NCBI GenBank assembly: GCA_938743325.2
Contig: OW568883.1
Coordinates: 124,001-188,000 of the forward strand
Origin: Pycnococcus provasolii
Taxonomy: Eukaryota > Chlorophyta > Pseudoscourfieldiophyceae > Pseudoscourfieldiales > Pycnococcaceae
Direction: 5' to 3'
DNA: 64,000 nucleotides
This document shows positions 1-9,967 of this stretch, piece by piece (the first letter of the stretch is position 1; each line of letters opens with the position of its first letter). The notes beneath the pieces were generated by a model, which saw only the letters and a program-made list of their open reading frames with translations, did no database searches and was not told the origin of the DNA. The position numbers and the translations under genes are program-made.

Positions 1-240
1 ACGTGTCTCTCACAATCGGACGCACACATGCGAAAAGCAAGAGCGGCCTAAGTTTTAATTTTGCATGTACCAATACAATATCGCGCGGCTCAATGGCGAA
101 TGAATGGCGCCGCTGAATGGGCGGGCGAAGTAAGTGGGGAATGTGAAATGTGGAAAAAGACCGAAGTAAAATCGATTACGCAATGGAATGAGCGAAGCAA
201 GAGCCTCCTGCCGTCGGCGTGGCACCGCCGCAGGTGTCCG

Positions 241-1551
241 TCAAAAGCTTCCAAAATCACTGCGCATGCTGCAGTCGATGTGCTCCCCAGGTTTTGCCAC
301 AAGATAACGAAGCAAATGTCGAGCATAGTCCGAGGTGATTTCAGGATCTTCGTATACGTCACGTGGCATTGCTGGTCCGGTCTCGCCAAGATTTTCGCGG
401 TACCATGGCGCCCAAAAGTAGACGGCTGGAATGGAATGGCACTTATTCGAGAGATTTGGTGTCCCTCCGTGCCACGCGCGAATGTCACGAAGAATGACAC
501 TTCCCGCCTTGACTGGGCAAGCGGTGGAATATTGCATCCAGCTCGGCTCTTCCTCGAGACTCGGCGAACGCATGCACCACTTCTGAGTTCCTCGAATTTG
601 TCGCGTGGGACCGTTAAGTGCTGTTTGATCATCAGGGAAGAAGTTGCAAGCAATCGAAGGGCACGGCAGGTCACGCAGCGTGACTTTGCCACGAGGATCG
701 CGAAACGAGCCGTGGGATTTCAGCACATCCCCCGCTTTGTACGCGTGCCTGTCCCCAACGTCAGTGTGGAGTGGCTCGTACAGAGTCGTACCAGGTAAGC
801 AAAAGTCGCCACCTGCATTCAGACAGTGGTAGTCAGGGCTATCGAAAATACGCTGAAGAATTGGCGTCAACGTCGGAAGGTCAACAAGCTGCACCCACGC
901 AGGGTGGTGCAACATGGAACCATGCTGGTACGCAGGTGAGAAGCTGTATCGATGGCTTCCTCTGTTGCCACGACGGTGTTTGTCAAGCTTGACTATTTCT
1001 GTCATGACTTCCTCGCAACCTTCCCGAAGCTTTGCGAGTTGCTTTGCGTCGAGCACGTCACGAATAACCACAAATCCGTCACGGTAAAAGAGCTCAGCAG
1101 CGCGCTGTACGTCGCCCGGACTGCAAGTTTCCAAATCTGCAAGCCCGTTGTATTTTTTTAGGTCGTTTCGTAACCGCACAACTTCTGGGTGGTCCGCTGG
1201 TACGTCCCTCCAACCCGCCGAGTCCAGGTCCACAAACTCATCATCAGGTTCGATTTTTTTATTTCGATTTTTCCGATCAGCGAAGTTCGTCGCGTTACGC
1301 TCCGTGAGCGCGTATTTGTACGAGAAGCGAGCGTGCGGCAAGGAGTGCTGCTGGTCAAGCTTGTTGGCCTTTAAGGAAGCAGCCCCGGAAGACGCAGACG
1401 AGTTGCGAAGGAGCAGGAGACGGGCGGCCAACGCGTCACACCCACACAGTAACAGGTACTTGATAACCCATGATGCTGTTACGCACTCAGCAAGAAGCCC
1501 CACCCTACCCTCACGAGGCAAAGCGTGTGCAAGCGACGACAGCGACGGCAT
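241..1551 (-). CDS. Phytanoyl-CoA dioxygenase (PhyH)-family Fe(II)/2-oxoglutarate oxygenase
   Basis: Predicted non-haem iron, 2-oxoglutarate-dependent oxygenase of about 436 residues. I start it at the ATG at 1551; the frame is open one codon further to a TTG. After an N-terminal stretch of about 140 residues with no obvious domain, a PhyH-like fold begins with FYRDGFVVIRDVLD, typical of the family's first strand and helix. The iron triad is visible: HTD near residues 262-264, and a distal His near 361 in AWHGGTPN. GPTRQIRGTQKW corresponds to the family's usual 'GPT..IPGSH' stretch. The substrate cannot be told from sequence: family members act on phytanoyl-CoA, natural products and osmolytes. 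The hydrophobic Leu-rich N-terminus (about residues 30-50) could be part of an organelle-targeting sequence. Family call is firm; function is open. Confidence 0.85.
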   Translation of the reverse strand: MPSLSSLAHALPREGRVGLLAECVTASWVIKYLLLCGCDALAARLLLLRNSSASSGAASLKANKLDQQHSLPHARFSYKYALTERNATNFADRKNRNKKIEPDDEFVDLDSAGWRDVPADHPEVVRLRNDLKKYNGLADLETCSPGDVQRAAELFYRDGFVVIRDVLDAKQLAKLREGCEEVMTEIVKLDKHRRGNRGSHRYSFSPAYQHGSMLHHPAWVQLVDLPTLTPILQRIFDSPDYHCLNAGGDFCLPGTTLYEPLHTDVGDRHAYKAGDVLKSHGSFRDPRGKVTLRDLPCPSIACNFFPDDQTALNGPTRQIRGTQKWCMRSPSLEEEPSWMQYSTACPVKAGSVILRDIRAWHGGTPNLSNKCHSIPAVYFWAPWYRENLGETGPAMPRDVYEDPEITSDYARHLLRYLVAKPGEHIDCSMRSDFGSF

Positions 1552-1696
1552 CAAGACGCGACGCGAGCGAAAAGAATGTAAAAACTAACCCGCCCAAGAC
1601 CCGCCGAGGAAAACGAAAACGATAAATGGAAAATGTCGAAACCGATGATGAAAAGTTGTTTGTAACGTTTCGGGGCCTCGCCGGGGCCCGGGGGGA

Positions 1697-2188
1697 TCAA
1701 CTGATCGAGATACGCGACGCGGCTGGCCCTCGCCCTTGCCCTCGGGACCCGCCCGGCCCCCCTACCCGGCCCTCGCTCGGGCCCCCTCCCGTGCGCACGC
1801 GCACGTACGCGTCAGTGCCTTCGCAAATGGAAGTGCACGCCTCTCGCTGGTACGACGTGAGCTCATCCGCGACGAGCTTCCAGTGCTTATGCAGCGCGCC
1901 GTGTGCGTGCGGCACGCGCGCCACGAAATCCTCCACGCTGAAGAAGGCGTGACCGTCGTCGGCACTCGGCAGGACGCTCGGGTGTGGGTGAGTGGTGAAC
2001 ACACAAGTCGTACCAAAGGGAGAGTCCGCTTGGAACACGTCGGCCGAGACTGTCACGTTGTGGAGGCACGTGACCGTCCAACCGTTAACCCACTGCGCCG
2101 GGCTTAAGAGCTCGAAAGCTGGGCGGTCGGTAAGTCCGGGTAGCGAGGAAAAGCTGGGCTTGGATTCTCCATAGTGCAAGTTACGATT
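1697..2188 (-). pseudogene. ORF fragment with HPHP...SADD motif, no in-frame ATG
   Basis: An open frame of about 160 codons with no ATG in frame; it opens just after a stop at 2189-2191. The middle (AFELLSPAQWVNGWTV, then TTCVFTTHPHPSVLPSADD, then HWKLVADELTSYQREAC) looks like genuine protein, while the last 30 residues, Gly/Arg/Pro-rich, look like read-through into GC-rich DNA. An ATG lies just upstream in another frame, so a short intron, a frameshift or decay could each explain the missing start. THPHP followed by SADD loosely recalls the His-x-His...Ser-x-x-Asp signature of JAB/MPN metalloproteases, but the spacing is not canonical. No function is assigned. Confidence 0.35.
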
Positions 2189-2191
2189 TTA

Positions 2192-2543
2192 AGTGAGCGT
2201 CGTGGAGAAGTCCACGTATACGTGTGACAACTTTACCGGTAGGAGTCCTAAACCTCCCTAGGTTGTCTCCAAGGAGGAACGACGCCACTAAAATTGTTAG
2301 GAATGGTTCTGTTACTACTTAGTAAAGGACGTGACACTCCTCACCCAGGTCAAAGGAGCCCAAGCAACGGCGTATCCCGGGCAAACGGATTACCAGGGGG
2401 GGCCCACCCGGCCCAAACCCACATTTCCCCCAATGGGGTTTTCGCGCGCGCTCATTCTGCTCCTGTTCGGCTCGGTGTCGGTGTCGGCGGCGGCATAGCA
2501 TAACACGCCACGCCAAATCGCCTACGCCTACGCCACGCTTATC
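2192..2543. other. Intergenic region between the ORF fragment and the importin gene
   Basis: About 350 bp between divergent units. It holds a GC-rich stretch with a seven-G run near 2400 and no convincing coding sequence. It presumably contains the promoter and 5' UTR of the importin gene that starts at 2544. No TATA box or other named element was recognised. Confidence 0.5.
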
Positions 2544-5500
2544 ATGTCGGATCCCTCGTCGTTGTCTCTGTCGTCTCTATCGTCTTATTTGTCGACGCTA
2601 TACTCAAGTGGCTCGTCCTCGTCCGATCGTCGCGCGTCCGAATCCTACCTATCTTCCTTTCAGTCATCCGTGGCGGCGTGGTCGCTCTGCGATGCTGCAC
2701 TCCACTCCGGCGCGTCGGGGCACACTCCTCTGGGGGGATCCTCCGGTCCTTCCGTCTCGCTTGAACTGTTGATTTTCTGTGCGCAAACGCTCAGACAAAA
2801 GTGCAGCGCGGACTTCGAGGAACTTCCCCCACAGGCGTCGCTGCAACTTCGCGACTCGTTATTTGTGTTGCTCGCGAAATACGCCGCAGGACCAACCGCG
2901 ATACGGACCGCGCTCTGCGTCGCCATCGCCGCCGCTGCGACACACCTACCGTCAACTGCGTGGGAATCTCTTGGACTCATACAGTGGAGCGTCAACAAAC
3001 TCGCATCCTTGACTTCCACGAACCTAGTCGACGCAATCATGAACCTACTGCAAGTCATACCCGAGGAAGTCGGATCGACGCGCGTCGCAGTCAAACCCGC
3101 ACGTCGACGCGCGTTCGAGGCGGAAGTCAGAGCCGCCGCGCCGGACGCTATCAACGCAATCACAAACGCCGCGCAATCCGCGGCAAGCCCCGACGCCGCT
3201 GCAGCCGCACTCAGAAGCTACGCAACGTGGCTCCACCTCGCTGGCTCAAGGTGCTTCGCGGGAGGCGTCGCAGGACTTGCCGCACACCCCGTGTGCAAAG
3301 CCACCGTTGACGCACTAGCTGGCGACCCAGACGGCGTCGTGTTCGAAGGTGCGATCGACACGGCGGTAGAATTGCTAAGGTGCGCCTCGGTGAGCCAGTT
3401 TCTTCTCACCGCAGAAGAGGGAGAAGTTGGCGCAGCGCCCTCAATGGAACAGGCGCGAAGCGCCGCCGCCGCCGCCGCGCCCATCGCACAGGCTGTCGCA
3501 GCGCGCGCGCTCGAGCTCAAGCCTCGCCTCGACAAACTCATCGCAGAAGACCCTGACGACGTCGAGTCTGCCAAGCCACTCGCGCGCATTTTCGCAGAAG
3601 TAGGCGAGGTGTTCGTGGAACAGATCGCAACAGCGACGCCCGAATTTGCCGCACCCGCGGAGGCACTGCTCGCCGTCGCGAGACATCCCGATTCCGGTGT
3701 GGCGGAGATGGCGGCAGTATTCTGGTTTGAGCTGCAGAGGAAGCTGCTCTCATCCCTCGAGGCACGCGGCATAGACGCCATCGAGGCGGATCGGCGAAGG
3801 GCGTTCTTCGCACCAGCGTTCAGCCAAGTGCTCGCCGCCACCGTCGTACGCCTGCGATACCCAAAAGGCGACGAGGAGAGAACGTGGACGGAAACGCAGC
3901 GACGCGAGCTTAGGCAGCAGCGCAATTACATGACAGACCTCGTGCGATCTTGCGCGGCTCTTCTCGGAGCGTCGGAAACACTCAAGCAGCTTGGCACCGC
4001 GGTGGCCGCGACGCATGAGGGCAGAGCTGGATGGGAGGAGGGAGAGGCGGCTCTCGCCATTGCGTGCGACGCCGCGCACGTGCTCCCACTCTCTGGCGCA
4101 TTTCCCGGCGATGCGCAGATCGTTGGCGCCTTTCTTGCAGCCGTTGTCGCGGCACCCGACGCGCTCGTCGTGCAGCGACCTCTTCTGCTGGAGCAGGCGA
4201 CGATGTGCTGCGGTTCGTACGCCTACTGGCTTGCAGATATGCTCGAGCGTGAGGAGACTGGCGCCGCCGACCTGCTCTCGCACGTTCTCACGCTGTGCGC
4301 CAAAGGAATCGCACTTGGGGGAAATGCCGCGTCGAGTGCAGCACACGGCCTGATGAAAACGTGCATGGCGTGCGCAAAATTTGTCAGCTCGGAGGCGACT
4401 CTTTCGAATCTGCTGAAGCTCTACGCCTCCACGATCGAGGCTTACCTAGGCGCCGCCGCCGCCGCCGCCGCCGCGAATTCAACGACGGCATCGGCAGCAC
4501 CGCCGGCTTCAAACAATCAAATCGACAAGTGGGCGATGCAGGACGTCACGACGGCGCTCACGAGTGCTGTCGGCGCGCTAGGCGATCCGAAGCAGCGCGA
4601 ACAGGGATTCCTCGCAGTGATCGATCGCCCGACGGCGGTGCTTAACTCCGCATCAGCATCGCCACCTTCCACGCTGATCAGCGCGCAGAAGCAGCATGCT
4701 GCACAGTGCCTTCGTGCGGCGCTTAGTGGCATGGACGCTTACCCATCCATTGTCGCCGGCGCTCTCAGCTGGCTCTGGCCTACACTCGAGAAGGCAATCG
4801 AGTCGAGCCTAGGCGACGAGAACACCATCGAGGATCTATGCAAGGTGGTCAAGTACGGGATTAAGGCAAGCGGGTATCCTCACGCAGCTCAGCTTTTGCC
4901 GCAGTTGCTTGCCACGCTACCTCGTGCGTTTGCAAGGCACCCCCACGGACCCATTCTTCTCGTGGCATCGGAGCTGACAAAGTCGCTCGGTGGTCATGTG
5001 GACAAGTGCGCTCCCGAGGCATGGGACGTCAGCCTTGGCGAGGTGGTGTGCTCCATCCTCTCTAACAGCCTTTCGCGCTTTCCATCCCCCCAGATGGTGG
5101 ACGAAAACCCGCATCTTGCCGACGACACGTACCTCCTCGGCGGCCGCGCCGTCAGCTACTGCGCTCGCCACGTCATTGCGAGGCCGGACCTCATCGCGCT
5201 GATGCTCGACGTCGGCGCGATCAGCTGCGTCTGCAAGCACGTCGAGGCGGGCATGAGCGCATGCATGATGATTTCTAAGCTGTGCAACTCAGAAGACTTG
5301 CGCCGGAGCGGTGCCATCACACAGGCACTCGCACCCCCACGTGGGCCGCGCACGCTCAGCCGGCTTTTGGCTGTGATAGCAGGCGCCGCGCCGCGCCGGC
5401 GCGTGCACGACGCCAGCGATGCCATTCAGGCGATGTACGAGTGCTTGAGCATTGCCAATATGGGCGCACGTGAGTGGCTCGTCATGGCTCTGCAGGCTGT

Positions 5501-5672
5501 GCCAGATACGGCTGCCAGCGCCGCGGACAAGAGCGCGCTCGCAGACGCACTTCAGTCTGGTGTGTACACAACAAGATCCGAGGTGGCCATTCAGGAGTTC
5601 TCCGACTGCTGCCGTAGAACCAAGACGTTCCAAGAACAGGCTGTCAACGCGCTGATGGCACTCGGCGGATAG
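2544..5672 (+). CDS. Transportin-3 / importin-13-type importin-beta family receptor
   Basis: 1042-residue alpha-solenoid protein, close to the usual length (about 920-1000) of the TNPO3/MTR10/MOS14 family, which imports SR splicing factors and other cargo in a RanGTP-dependent manner. The N-terminal FCAQTLRQKCSADFEELP followed by LRDSLFVLL matches the family's second HEAT repeat ('AQTLK.KI...F.ELP...LRDSL'). The rest is helical and Ala/Leu-rich, consistent with about 20 HEAT repeats, with a short poly-Ala insert near residue 640. The first 45 residues are Ser-rich and probably disordered. The gene is a single exon with an ATG at 2544. It converges on the OGFOD1-like gene with only 58 bp between the stop codons. 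Plant MOS14 affects splicing and RNA silencing; the cargo here is inferred, not seen. Confidence 0.85.
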   Translation: MSDPSSLSLSSLSSYLSTLYSSGSSSSDRRASESYLSSFQSSVAAWSLCDAALHSGASGHTPLGGSSGPSVSLELLIFCAQTLRQKCSADFEELPPQASLQLRDSLFVLLAKYAAGPTAIRTALCVAIAAAATHLPSTAWESLGLIQWSVNKLASLTSTNLVDAIMNLLQVIPEEVGSTRVAVKPARRRAFEAEVRAAAPDAINAITNAAQSAASPDAAAAALRSYATWLHLAGSRCFAGGVAGLAAHPVCKATVDALAGDPDGVVFEGAIDTAVELLRCASVSQFLLTAEEGEVGAAPSMEQARSAAAAAAPIAQAVAARALELKPRLDKLIAEDPDDVESAKPLARIFAEVGEVFVEQIATATPEFAAPAEALLAVARHPDSGVAEMAAVFWFELQRKLLSSLEARGIDAIEADRRRAFFAPAFSQVLAATVVRLRYPKGDEERTWTETQRRELRQQRNYMTDLVRSCAALLGASETLKQLGTAVAATHEGRAGWEEGEAALAIACDAAHVLPLSGAFPGDAQIVGAFLAAVVAAPDALVVQRPLLLEQATMCCGSYAYWLADMLEREETGAADLLSHVLTLCAKGIALGGNAASSAAHGLMKTCMACAKFVSSEATLSNLLKLYASTIEAYLGAAAAAAAANSTTASAAPPASNNQIDKWAMQDVTTALTSAVGALGDPKQREQGFLAVIDRPTAVLNSASASPPSTLISAQKQHAAQCLRAALSGMDAYPSIVAGALSWLWPTLEKAIESSLGDENTIEDLCKVVKYGIKASGYPHAAQLLPQLLATLPRAFARHPHGPILLVASELTKSLGGHVDKCAPEAWDVSLGEVVCSILSNSLSRFPSPQMVDENPHLADDTYLLGGRAVSYCARHVIARPDLIALMLDVGAISCVCKHVEAGMSACMMISKLCNSEDLRRSGAITQALAPPRGPRTLSRLLAVIAGAAPRRRVHDASDAIQAMYECLSIANMGAREWLVMALQAVPDTAASAADKSALADALQSGVYTTRSEVAIQEFSDCCRRTKTFQEQAVNALMALGG

Positions 5673-5730
5673 ACAAAAAGTAAGCATAATGTTATACACT
5701 AGAGTATATATTACACAATCATTCTGCTCT

Positions 5731-7467
5731 TCATCGATCAAACTCCACAAAAACATCACACAAACTTCCCGGGGCGGCAGCGGAGAGGTACTTTACGAAG
5801 CGAAGCATATTCGGAGCGCGTCTGACAATCGTAATCGTGTTGAAGCTTGCGTGTGAGCACAGCACGTCGTCTTCGTCATCTTCGTCCTTGTATATTGCAG
5901 CCTCCGCAGCCGCCGCGAGCTTGTCCGACTCCTCGTCATTTTTTCGACGTCGCTTCGACACTGGTCCAACTTCCTGCTCCTCATCGCCATCATCATCCTT
6001 CTTCTTATCACTCGACGCATCTATCGTTGCTTTGACGTAGTCTGTGAAGCCCCCCACCTCTCCGCTTGCCCAAGTCTCATGCGCGTCATCGTCTTCCCCG
6101 CCTCCCGCGAAGGTTAAAGACACCTCCAAGCGCGCCTCGCCATCTTCCGCACCGAGGTCGCCGTGGTGCGCGACTGTGTAGTCCAATCCCGCGCGGAAAC
6201 GCCGCGCAGTGGCGCGAGCGCGACTTGGCAAGCTGTCACCGGTCAACGCGGACATGAGCTTGCCAAATGCTAACGACGCGAGTGCCCTCTTCACTTCGCC
6301 GAGTACAGCACCCAGTTCGTCGTCGTCATCGCCGCCGCCATTTCCTCCACACCATTCAAGGAAGCGTCGCTTGTGCGGTGGCCCCTGCAGTTCCCAGCCT
6401 GTTCTGATTCCCGCGTTGTCTTGGGGCACGCGCCCACCGCCGAGGCGATCCAGCGCATCAGCAGCTTTCAGTGCTGCGCGCACGCGATTCGCCAGCGCCG
6501 GCGCAAGGAAGTCGTGCAGCTCGACGCTGCCCCCAGTCGCGTCGAAGCTGTCGCGCACTTGCTTTTGCGTTTCCGGCTTGAGGTAGACATCGTTGACAAC
6601 ACCACGCAGGTCGACGAGATTGTCGTCAGCCGTCAGCGGCGCGAGCGGCGCGAGTGCATCAGCGCCCTTTCCCTCAAGAAGTTGTGCGAGCGTCGCGTTC
6701 GTGTCATATCCTGGCGGTGGTGTTGCGGCGTGGAACCATCCTGACACGGATAGGCGCGGTTTGTCTTCGGCGTACACTTCCTGCACTGCGTGGAAGCTGA
6801 CGCCCGGCGTGACTTGGAATAGCACCATGGAGTTGTACGTCGGTGGCACACGTTTCGTCGGGATACAGCTTGGCTGCGGGTGCTGTTGTGTCTCGTTATT
6901 ATTTTCCACCGTGTCGAGCGGAAAGAGTTCGAGCGCGCCTCCGTCTTCGTCCTCCCATGCTTCATCCGGGTCGGTGAGGTATATGACGAATGATACACGG
7001 CGTGTTCCAATGACGTCGTCGTGGCATAGAAGGTGTCCACCGTTGGCGTAGACGTTGCACGACACGTCAACTTTATCTCCTCTGAGCGGCCCGCAGTTGG
7101 TCACTTGGGAAACAAATGCCCTGAATTCTTCCGAGTAGATGGCTTCAAGAAGCGCGAGCAGATGAGGTGCGGCTGAGGAGGCGGCGTCTTTGTCTAGGTT
7201 CGCAAGGTCAGGCGTCTGGTACACTTTGAACAAATCAGTCTCACGAAGTGACGCGTCTAAGTTAGATATGATTTCGTCGCGTACACCTGATGCCGCCTGG
7301 GGGGTCATGAGGGGAAGTATTTGCACGTGTTTGTACGGCTGAGCAAGGGCATAGGACGACGCATAACGAGACACGTCATCAGAGGCGGACTTTAGAGACG
7401 ACGACGACGAAGGAGAGAGAAGGCCTGGTGACAGACACGTGTATTGGTGTGACTTTGACGACGCCAT
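5731..7467 (-). CDS. OGFOD1/Tpa1-type prolyl 3-hydroxylase (ribosomal protein uS12 hydroxylase)
   Basis: 578-residue 2-oxoglutarate oxygenase similar to human OGFOD1, yeast Tpa1 and fission-yeast Ofd1, which hydroxylate a proline of ribosomal protein uS12 and link translation to oxygen. The catalytic half shows GGHLLCHDDVIGTRRVSFV, giving iron ligands His149 and Asp151. SFHAVQEV supplies distal His226, and KPRLSVSGWFH supplies the 2OG-binding Arg238. A second, non-catalytic double-stranded helix domain (Ofd1 C-terminal type, starting near residue 290, SVELHDFLAPALANRVRAAL) follows, as in the family. An acidic KKKDDDGDEEQE insert lies near residue 485. Length and domain order are normal. Start is the ATG at 7467. 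Confidence 0.9.
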   Translation of the reverse strand: MASSKSHQYTCLSPGLLSPSSSSSLKSASDDVSRYASSYALAQPYKHVQILPLMTPQAASGVRDEIISNLDASLRETDLFKVYQTPDLANLDKDAASSAAPHLLALLEAIYSEEFRAFVSQVTNCGPLRGDKVDVSCNVYANGGHLLCHDDVIGTRRVSFVIYLTDPDEAWEDEDGGALELFPLDTVENNNETQQHPQPSCIPTKRVPPTYNSMVLFQVTPGVSFHAVQEVYAEDKPRLSVSGWFHAATPPPGYDTNATLAQLLEGKGADALAPLAPLTADDNLVDLRGVVNDVYLKPETQKQVRDSFDATGGSVELHDFLAPALANRVRAALKAADALDRLGGGRVPQDNAGIRTGWELQGPPHKRRFLEWCGGNGGGDDDDELGAVLGEVKRALASLAFGKLMSALTGDSLPSRARATARRFRAGLDYTVAHHGDLGAEDGEARLEVSLTFAGGGEDDDAHETWASGEVGGFTDYVKATIDASSDKKKDDDGDEEQEVGPVSKRRRKNDEESDKLAAAAEAAIYKDEDDEDDVLCSHASFNTITIVRRAPNMLRFVKYLSAAAPGSLCDVFVEFDR

Positions 7468-7716
7468 TGTTTGGGGATGGCGAAGCGAAAGCGAAATGCG
7501 GCGGCGGCGCTCAAAGAAATATCTGACAGATTTCCTCCGAGAGAGATTTCAGATTTCGGCGGTTTTTTTGTTGGGGATCCCTGGGTTGGCGCGCGAGGCG
7601 GGGCACGTGGCAGCGGAGGGTGCTGCGCGCGAGAGCGTTGAGTGGCGATGACGAGAGAAGTGGAAGTGCATCATCGAATGTTACACAACACAATTTTCCA
7701 GTTTTTTTTTCTGCAT

Positions 7717-8943
7717 TCACTTGTCGTAGAATGTCTCCTTGCTCGCAGCAAAGAACGTCGCCACCGCCTCCTCGGGCGTTCCCACAATCACGCCGTGGCC
7801 GAGGTTCAACACGTGGCCACGAGGGCCGTTCGACTGCGCCTTCTTCACACAGTCCTTCACGGCAGCCTCGATCGAATTTTCGTCCGCGAACAGCACGACC
7901 GGGTCAACATTGCCCTGCATAGACTTGTCCGCGGGAAGGCGCTTCGCGGCATCCGCCATGTCCACCGTCCAGTCAACGCCGACGCAGTTAACGCCAGTCG
8001 AGGCGATGCGCTCGAGCAGGCCGCCTGAGCCGTTGGCGTAGAGCGTCAGCGGCACGTCCGGGTGCTTCTCTTTGATGAGGTTGATGGTTTTGACAATCGA
8101 CGGCTTGGAGATGGACTCCCACATCGTCGGGGGCAGCTGTCCACCCCACGAGTCGAAAATCTGGATCACCTGCGCACCCGCCTCGATCTGGAAGCACGCG
8201 TACTCCGCGACGGCCACCGCCAACTTGTCGAGCATGTCAAGGAGCAGGGTCGGCTCCGTGAGCGCCATCGTCTTCACCGTCTTGTACAGCCGGCTCGTCT
8301 GACCTTCGACGATGTACGTGCCAAGCGTGAACGGGCTTCCGACGAATCCGAGCAGCGTGGCGCCCGTTCCGTCGAGGTGTCCGCGCAGCGTCGTGAGCGC
8401 CTCGCCGGTGAAGGACACCTTGCTTAGGTCGATGTCGTGCATCATGCTCATGTCGTCCTTACTCCTGATGGTTTTCTCCAGGACGGGTCCCACCTCGTTG
8501 TCGATTTCGAACGGGATTCCGACGGCTGGAAGCGGCGTGAGGATGTCGCTGAAGAGGATAACTCCGTCTGGCCTGAACGACTCGAACGGCTGCAGCGAGA
8601 TCTCGACGATAAGCTCGGGCGTCTCTGAGCGTGTACGGAACGACGGGTGTTTTTCCGCGAGCTTCCTGTACACCGCCTGGTAGCGACCTGCTTGGCGCAT
8701 CATCCACGCCGGTGCACGTTCTGTGCGTTCTCCGCGTGCTGCTCGGAGCAGGATGGGGTCATCGGACGAGGCGGTACTAGCTGGCGGTCGGGATGTCAAC
8801 GACACGGTACTACTGGAAGATGACGAGCCTGACACGCTACTGGAACACCGAGATCCACCAGACCTAATTCTCATCCGAGGATGAAGCAAAGTCCGAGAAC
8901 TCATCATGGAAAGATTAACCCGAGAACATGACATGGACGACAT
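7717..8943 (-). CDS. HEME: Uroporphyrinogen decarboxylase, plastid type
   Basis: Decarboxylates uroporphyrinogen III to coproporphyrinogen III in haem and chlorophyll synthesis. About 408 residues; I use the ATG at 8943, because the open frame starts two codons earlier at GTG. The first 60 residues are Ser/Thr/Arg-rich, as expected of a chloroplast transit peptide. The mature enzyme then begins with PAWMMRQAGRYQ, the UROD signature. GFVGSPFTLGTYIVEG and IQIFDSWGGQLPP are further conserved active-site segments, and NLGHGVIVGTPEEAV is the normal C-terminal motif. Domain length is full and no key segment is missing. The neighbouring genes are not tetrapyrrole enzymes, so there is no cluster. Plastid location is inferred from the N-terminus. 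Confidence 0.95.
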   Translation of the reverse strand: MSSMSCSRVNLSMMSSRTLLHPRMRIRSGGSRCSSSVSGSSSSSSTVSLTSRPPASTASSDDPILLRAARGERTERAPAWMMRQAGRYQAVYRKLAEKHPSFRTRSETPELIVEISLQPFESFRPDGVILFSDILTPLPAVGIPFEIDNEVGPVLEKTIRSKDDMSMMHDIDLSKVSFTGEALTTLRGHLDGTGATLLGFVGSPFTLGTYIVEGQTSRLYKTVKTMALTEPTLLLDMLDKLAVAVAEYACFQIEAGAQVIQIFDSWGGQLPPTMWESISKPSIVKTINLIKEKHPDVPLTLYANGSGGLLERIASTGVNCVGVDWTVDMADAAKRLPADKSMQGNVDPVVLFADENSIEAAVKDCVKKAQSNGPRGHVLNLGHGVIVGTPEEAVATFFAASKETFYDK

Positions 8944-9280
8944 CTTCACAACGCAATGCAGCTATTACTTAATATCGATGAGCGTGCCCGTGGGAAACAA
9001 CAACTGCAACCTGAATTCAACCTGTCGCCGGCGGGGGGGTGCCCCACTTGTGCAAGCCTCCCGGGAGAAAAATCCAACAAAGGCCCCGATAAGACCCAAA
9101 CTTTTGGATCGGGATAAGATTCACTTGACGATTGAGTTTTCTGATATAGTTTTCTGATGCTGATGGGAGGGAAATCCGCCCGGGGGGGGGAGGGTGGGAC
9201 CCGTGGGGGGGACCCGTGGCCCGTGCCCGTCGGGGGGGGGGGGGGGAACAGGCGGTCCCTAGGCTCGACCTTCCGTTTGG

Positions 9281-9324
9281 GTTAGGGTTACGGGTACCAG
9301 GGTACCCTACGTAGAAACCCTAAC
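9281..9324. repeat. Perfect hairpin with telomere-like arms (copy 1)
   Basis: GTTAGGGTT at 9281-9289 pairs with AACCCTAAC at 9316-9324, and inside it GGGTACC (9292-9298) pairs with GGTACCC (9301-9307). A nested palindrome built from telomere-type hexamers. A second, related copy lies at 9418-9447. Confidence 0.7.
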
Positions 9325-9417
9325 GTGAGCTTATTACTGTACGAGAGACAGACAGACGGGTAGGATTCATGGGACCCAGGTTCCTCGAACTCTTAACCTT
9401 AGTTCTTATAGCTAACC

Positions 9418-9447
9418 TTAGGGTTACGCGGTACGCAGAAACCCTAA
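9418..9447. repeat. Telomere-like inverted repeat (copy 2)
   Basis: TTAGGGTT at 9418-9425 pairs with AACCCTAA at 9440-9447. The right arm continues as AGAAACCCTAACGTGA, the same sequence found at the right arm of copy 1 (from 9314), so the two structures share common ancestry. Confidence 0.65.
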
Positions 9448-9967
9448 CGTGAATTCTTGACGACGAGGGGGCGCACCCTTGCTTGCGTTGCGTTGCGTTT
9501 CGAACATTTAGTAGTACTACTGTATGGTCTAGACTCTGGGGTAGGGGCGGCATGTTTCCCTTTTTCTTCGTATTTACGTATCGGAAGTTTTATATATTTG
9601 GTATTCGAATTTCAAAATCTACTCGAACAACCGCGAGTGGTTCACCCGCGACGGAGTTCATAGATCTGTCGAAGACAAATCAGAATAAATTTGAACTTAC
9701 CACGAGTGTTTCTTGATAGCGTTAGGCCATAGAGGTACTGCAGTGCGACAACGTACTATTACAATATCATGCACACACGCGTTACTCATGTATGTATGTG
9801 ACATGCAAATCTTCAGATCAGGGACATCCCAGATCTAAGAGATAAGCAAGTACCTCTATGGCTGGCAGGCATTCATGATAGATTGGGCAACACATTAACA
9901 GAGAGATGATTACGTAACAAACAGCACAAGTAAGAGAACTCCAAACAGCACACAACAACGATGCATT

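Larger units (their letters stand above)
8944..9967. other. Intergenic region with G-runs and telomere-like motifs
   Basis: About 1 kb without a gene. It contains long G-runs (9179-9190 and about 9230-9246), two inverted telomere-like motifs listed separately, and AT-rich DNA from 9580 to 9960 that should include the 3' flank of the dehydratase gene. Short open frames here have no ATG or family resemblance. Confidence 0.6.

Noticed and set aside
61-798. 245-codon open frame on the plus strand
   Set aside because: It is antisense to the PhyH oxygenase and shows no domain; the minus-strand frame has clear catalytic motifs.
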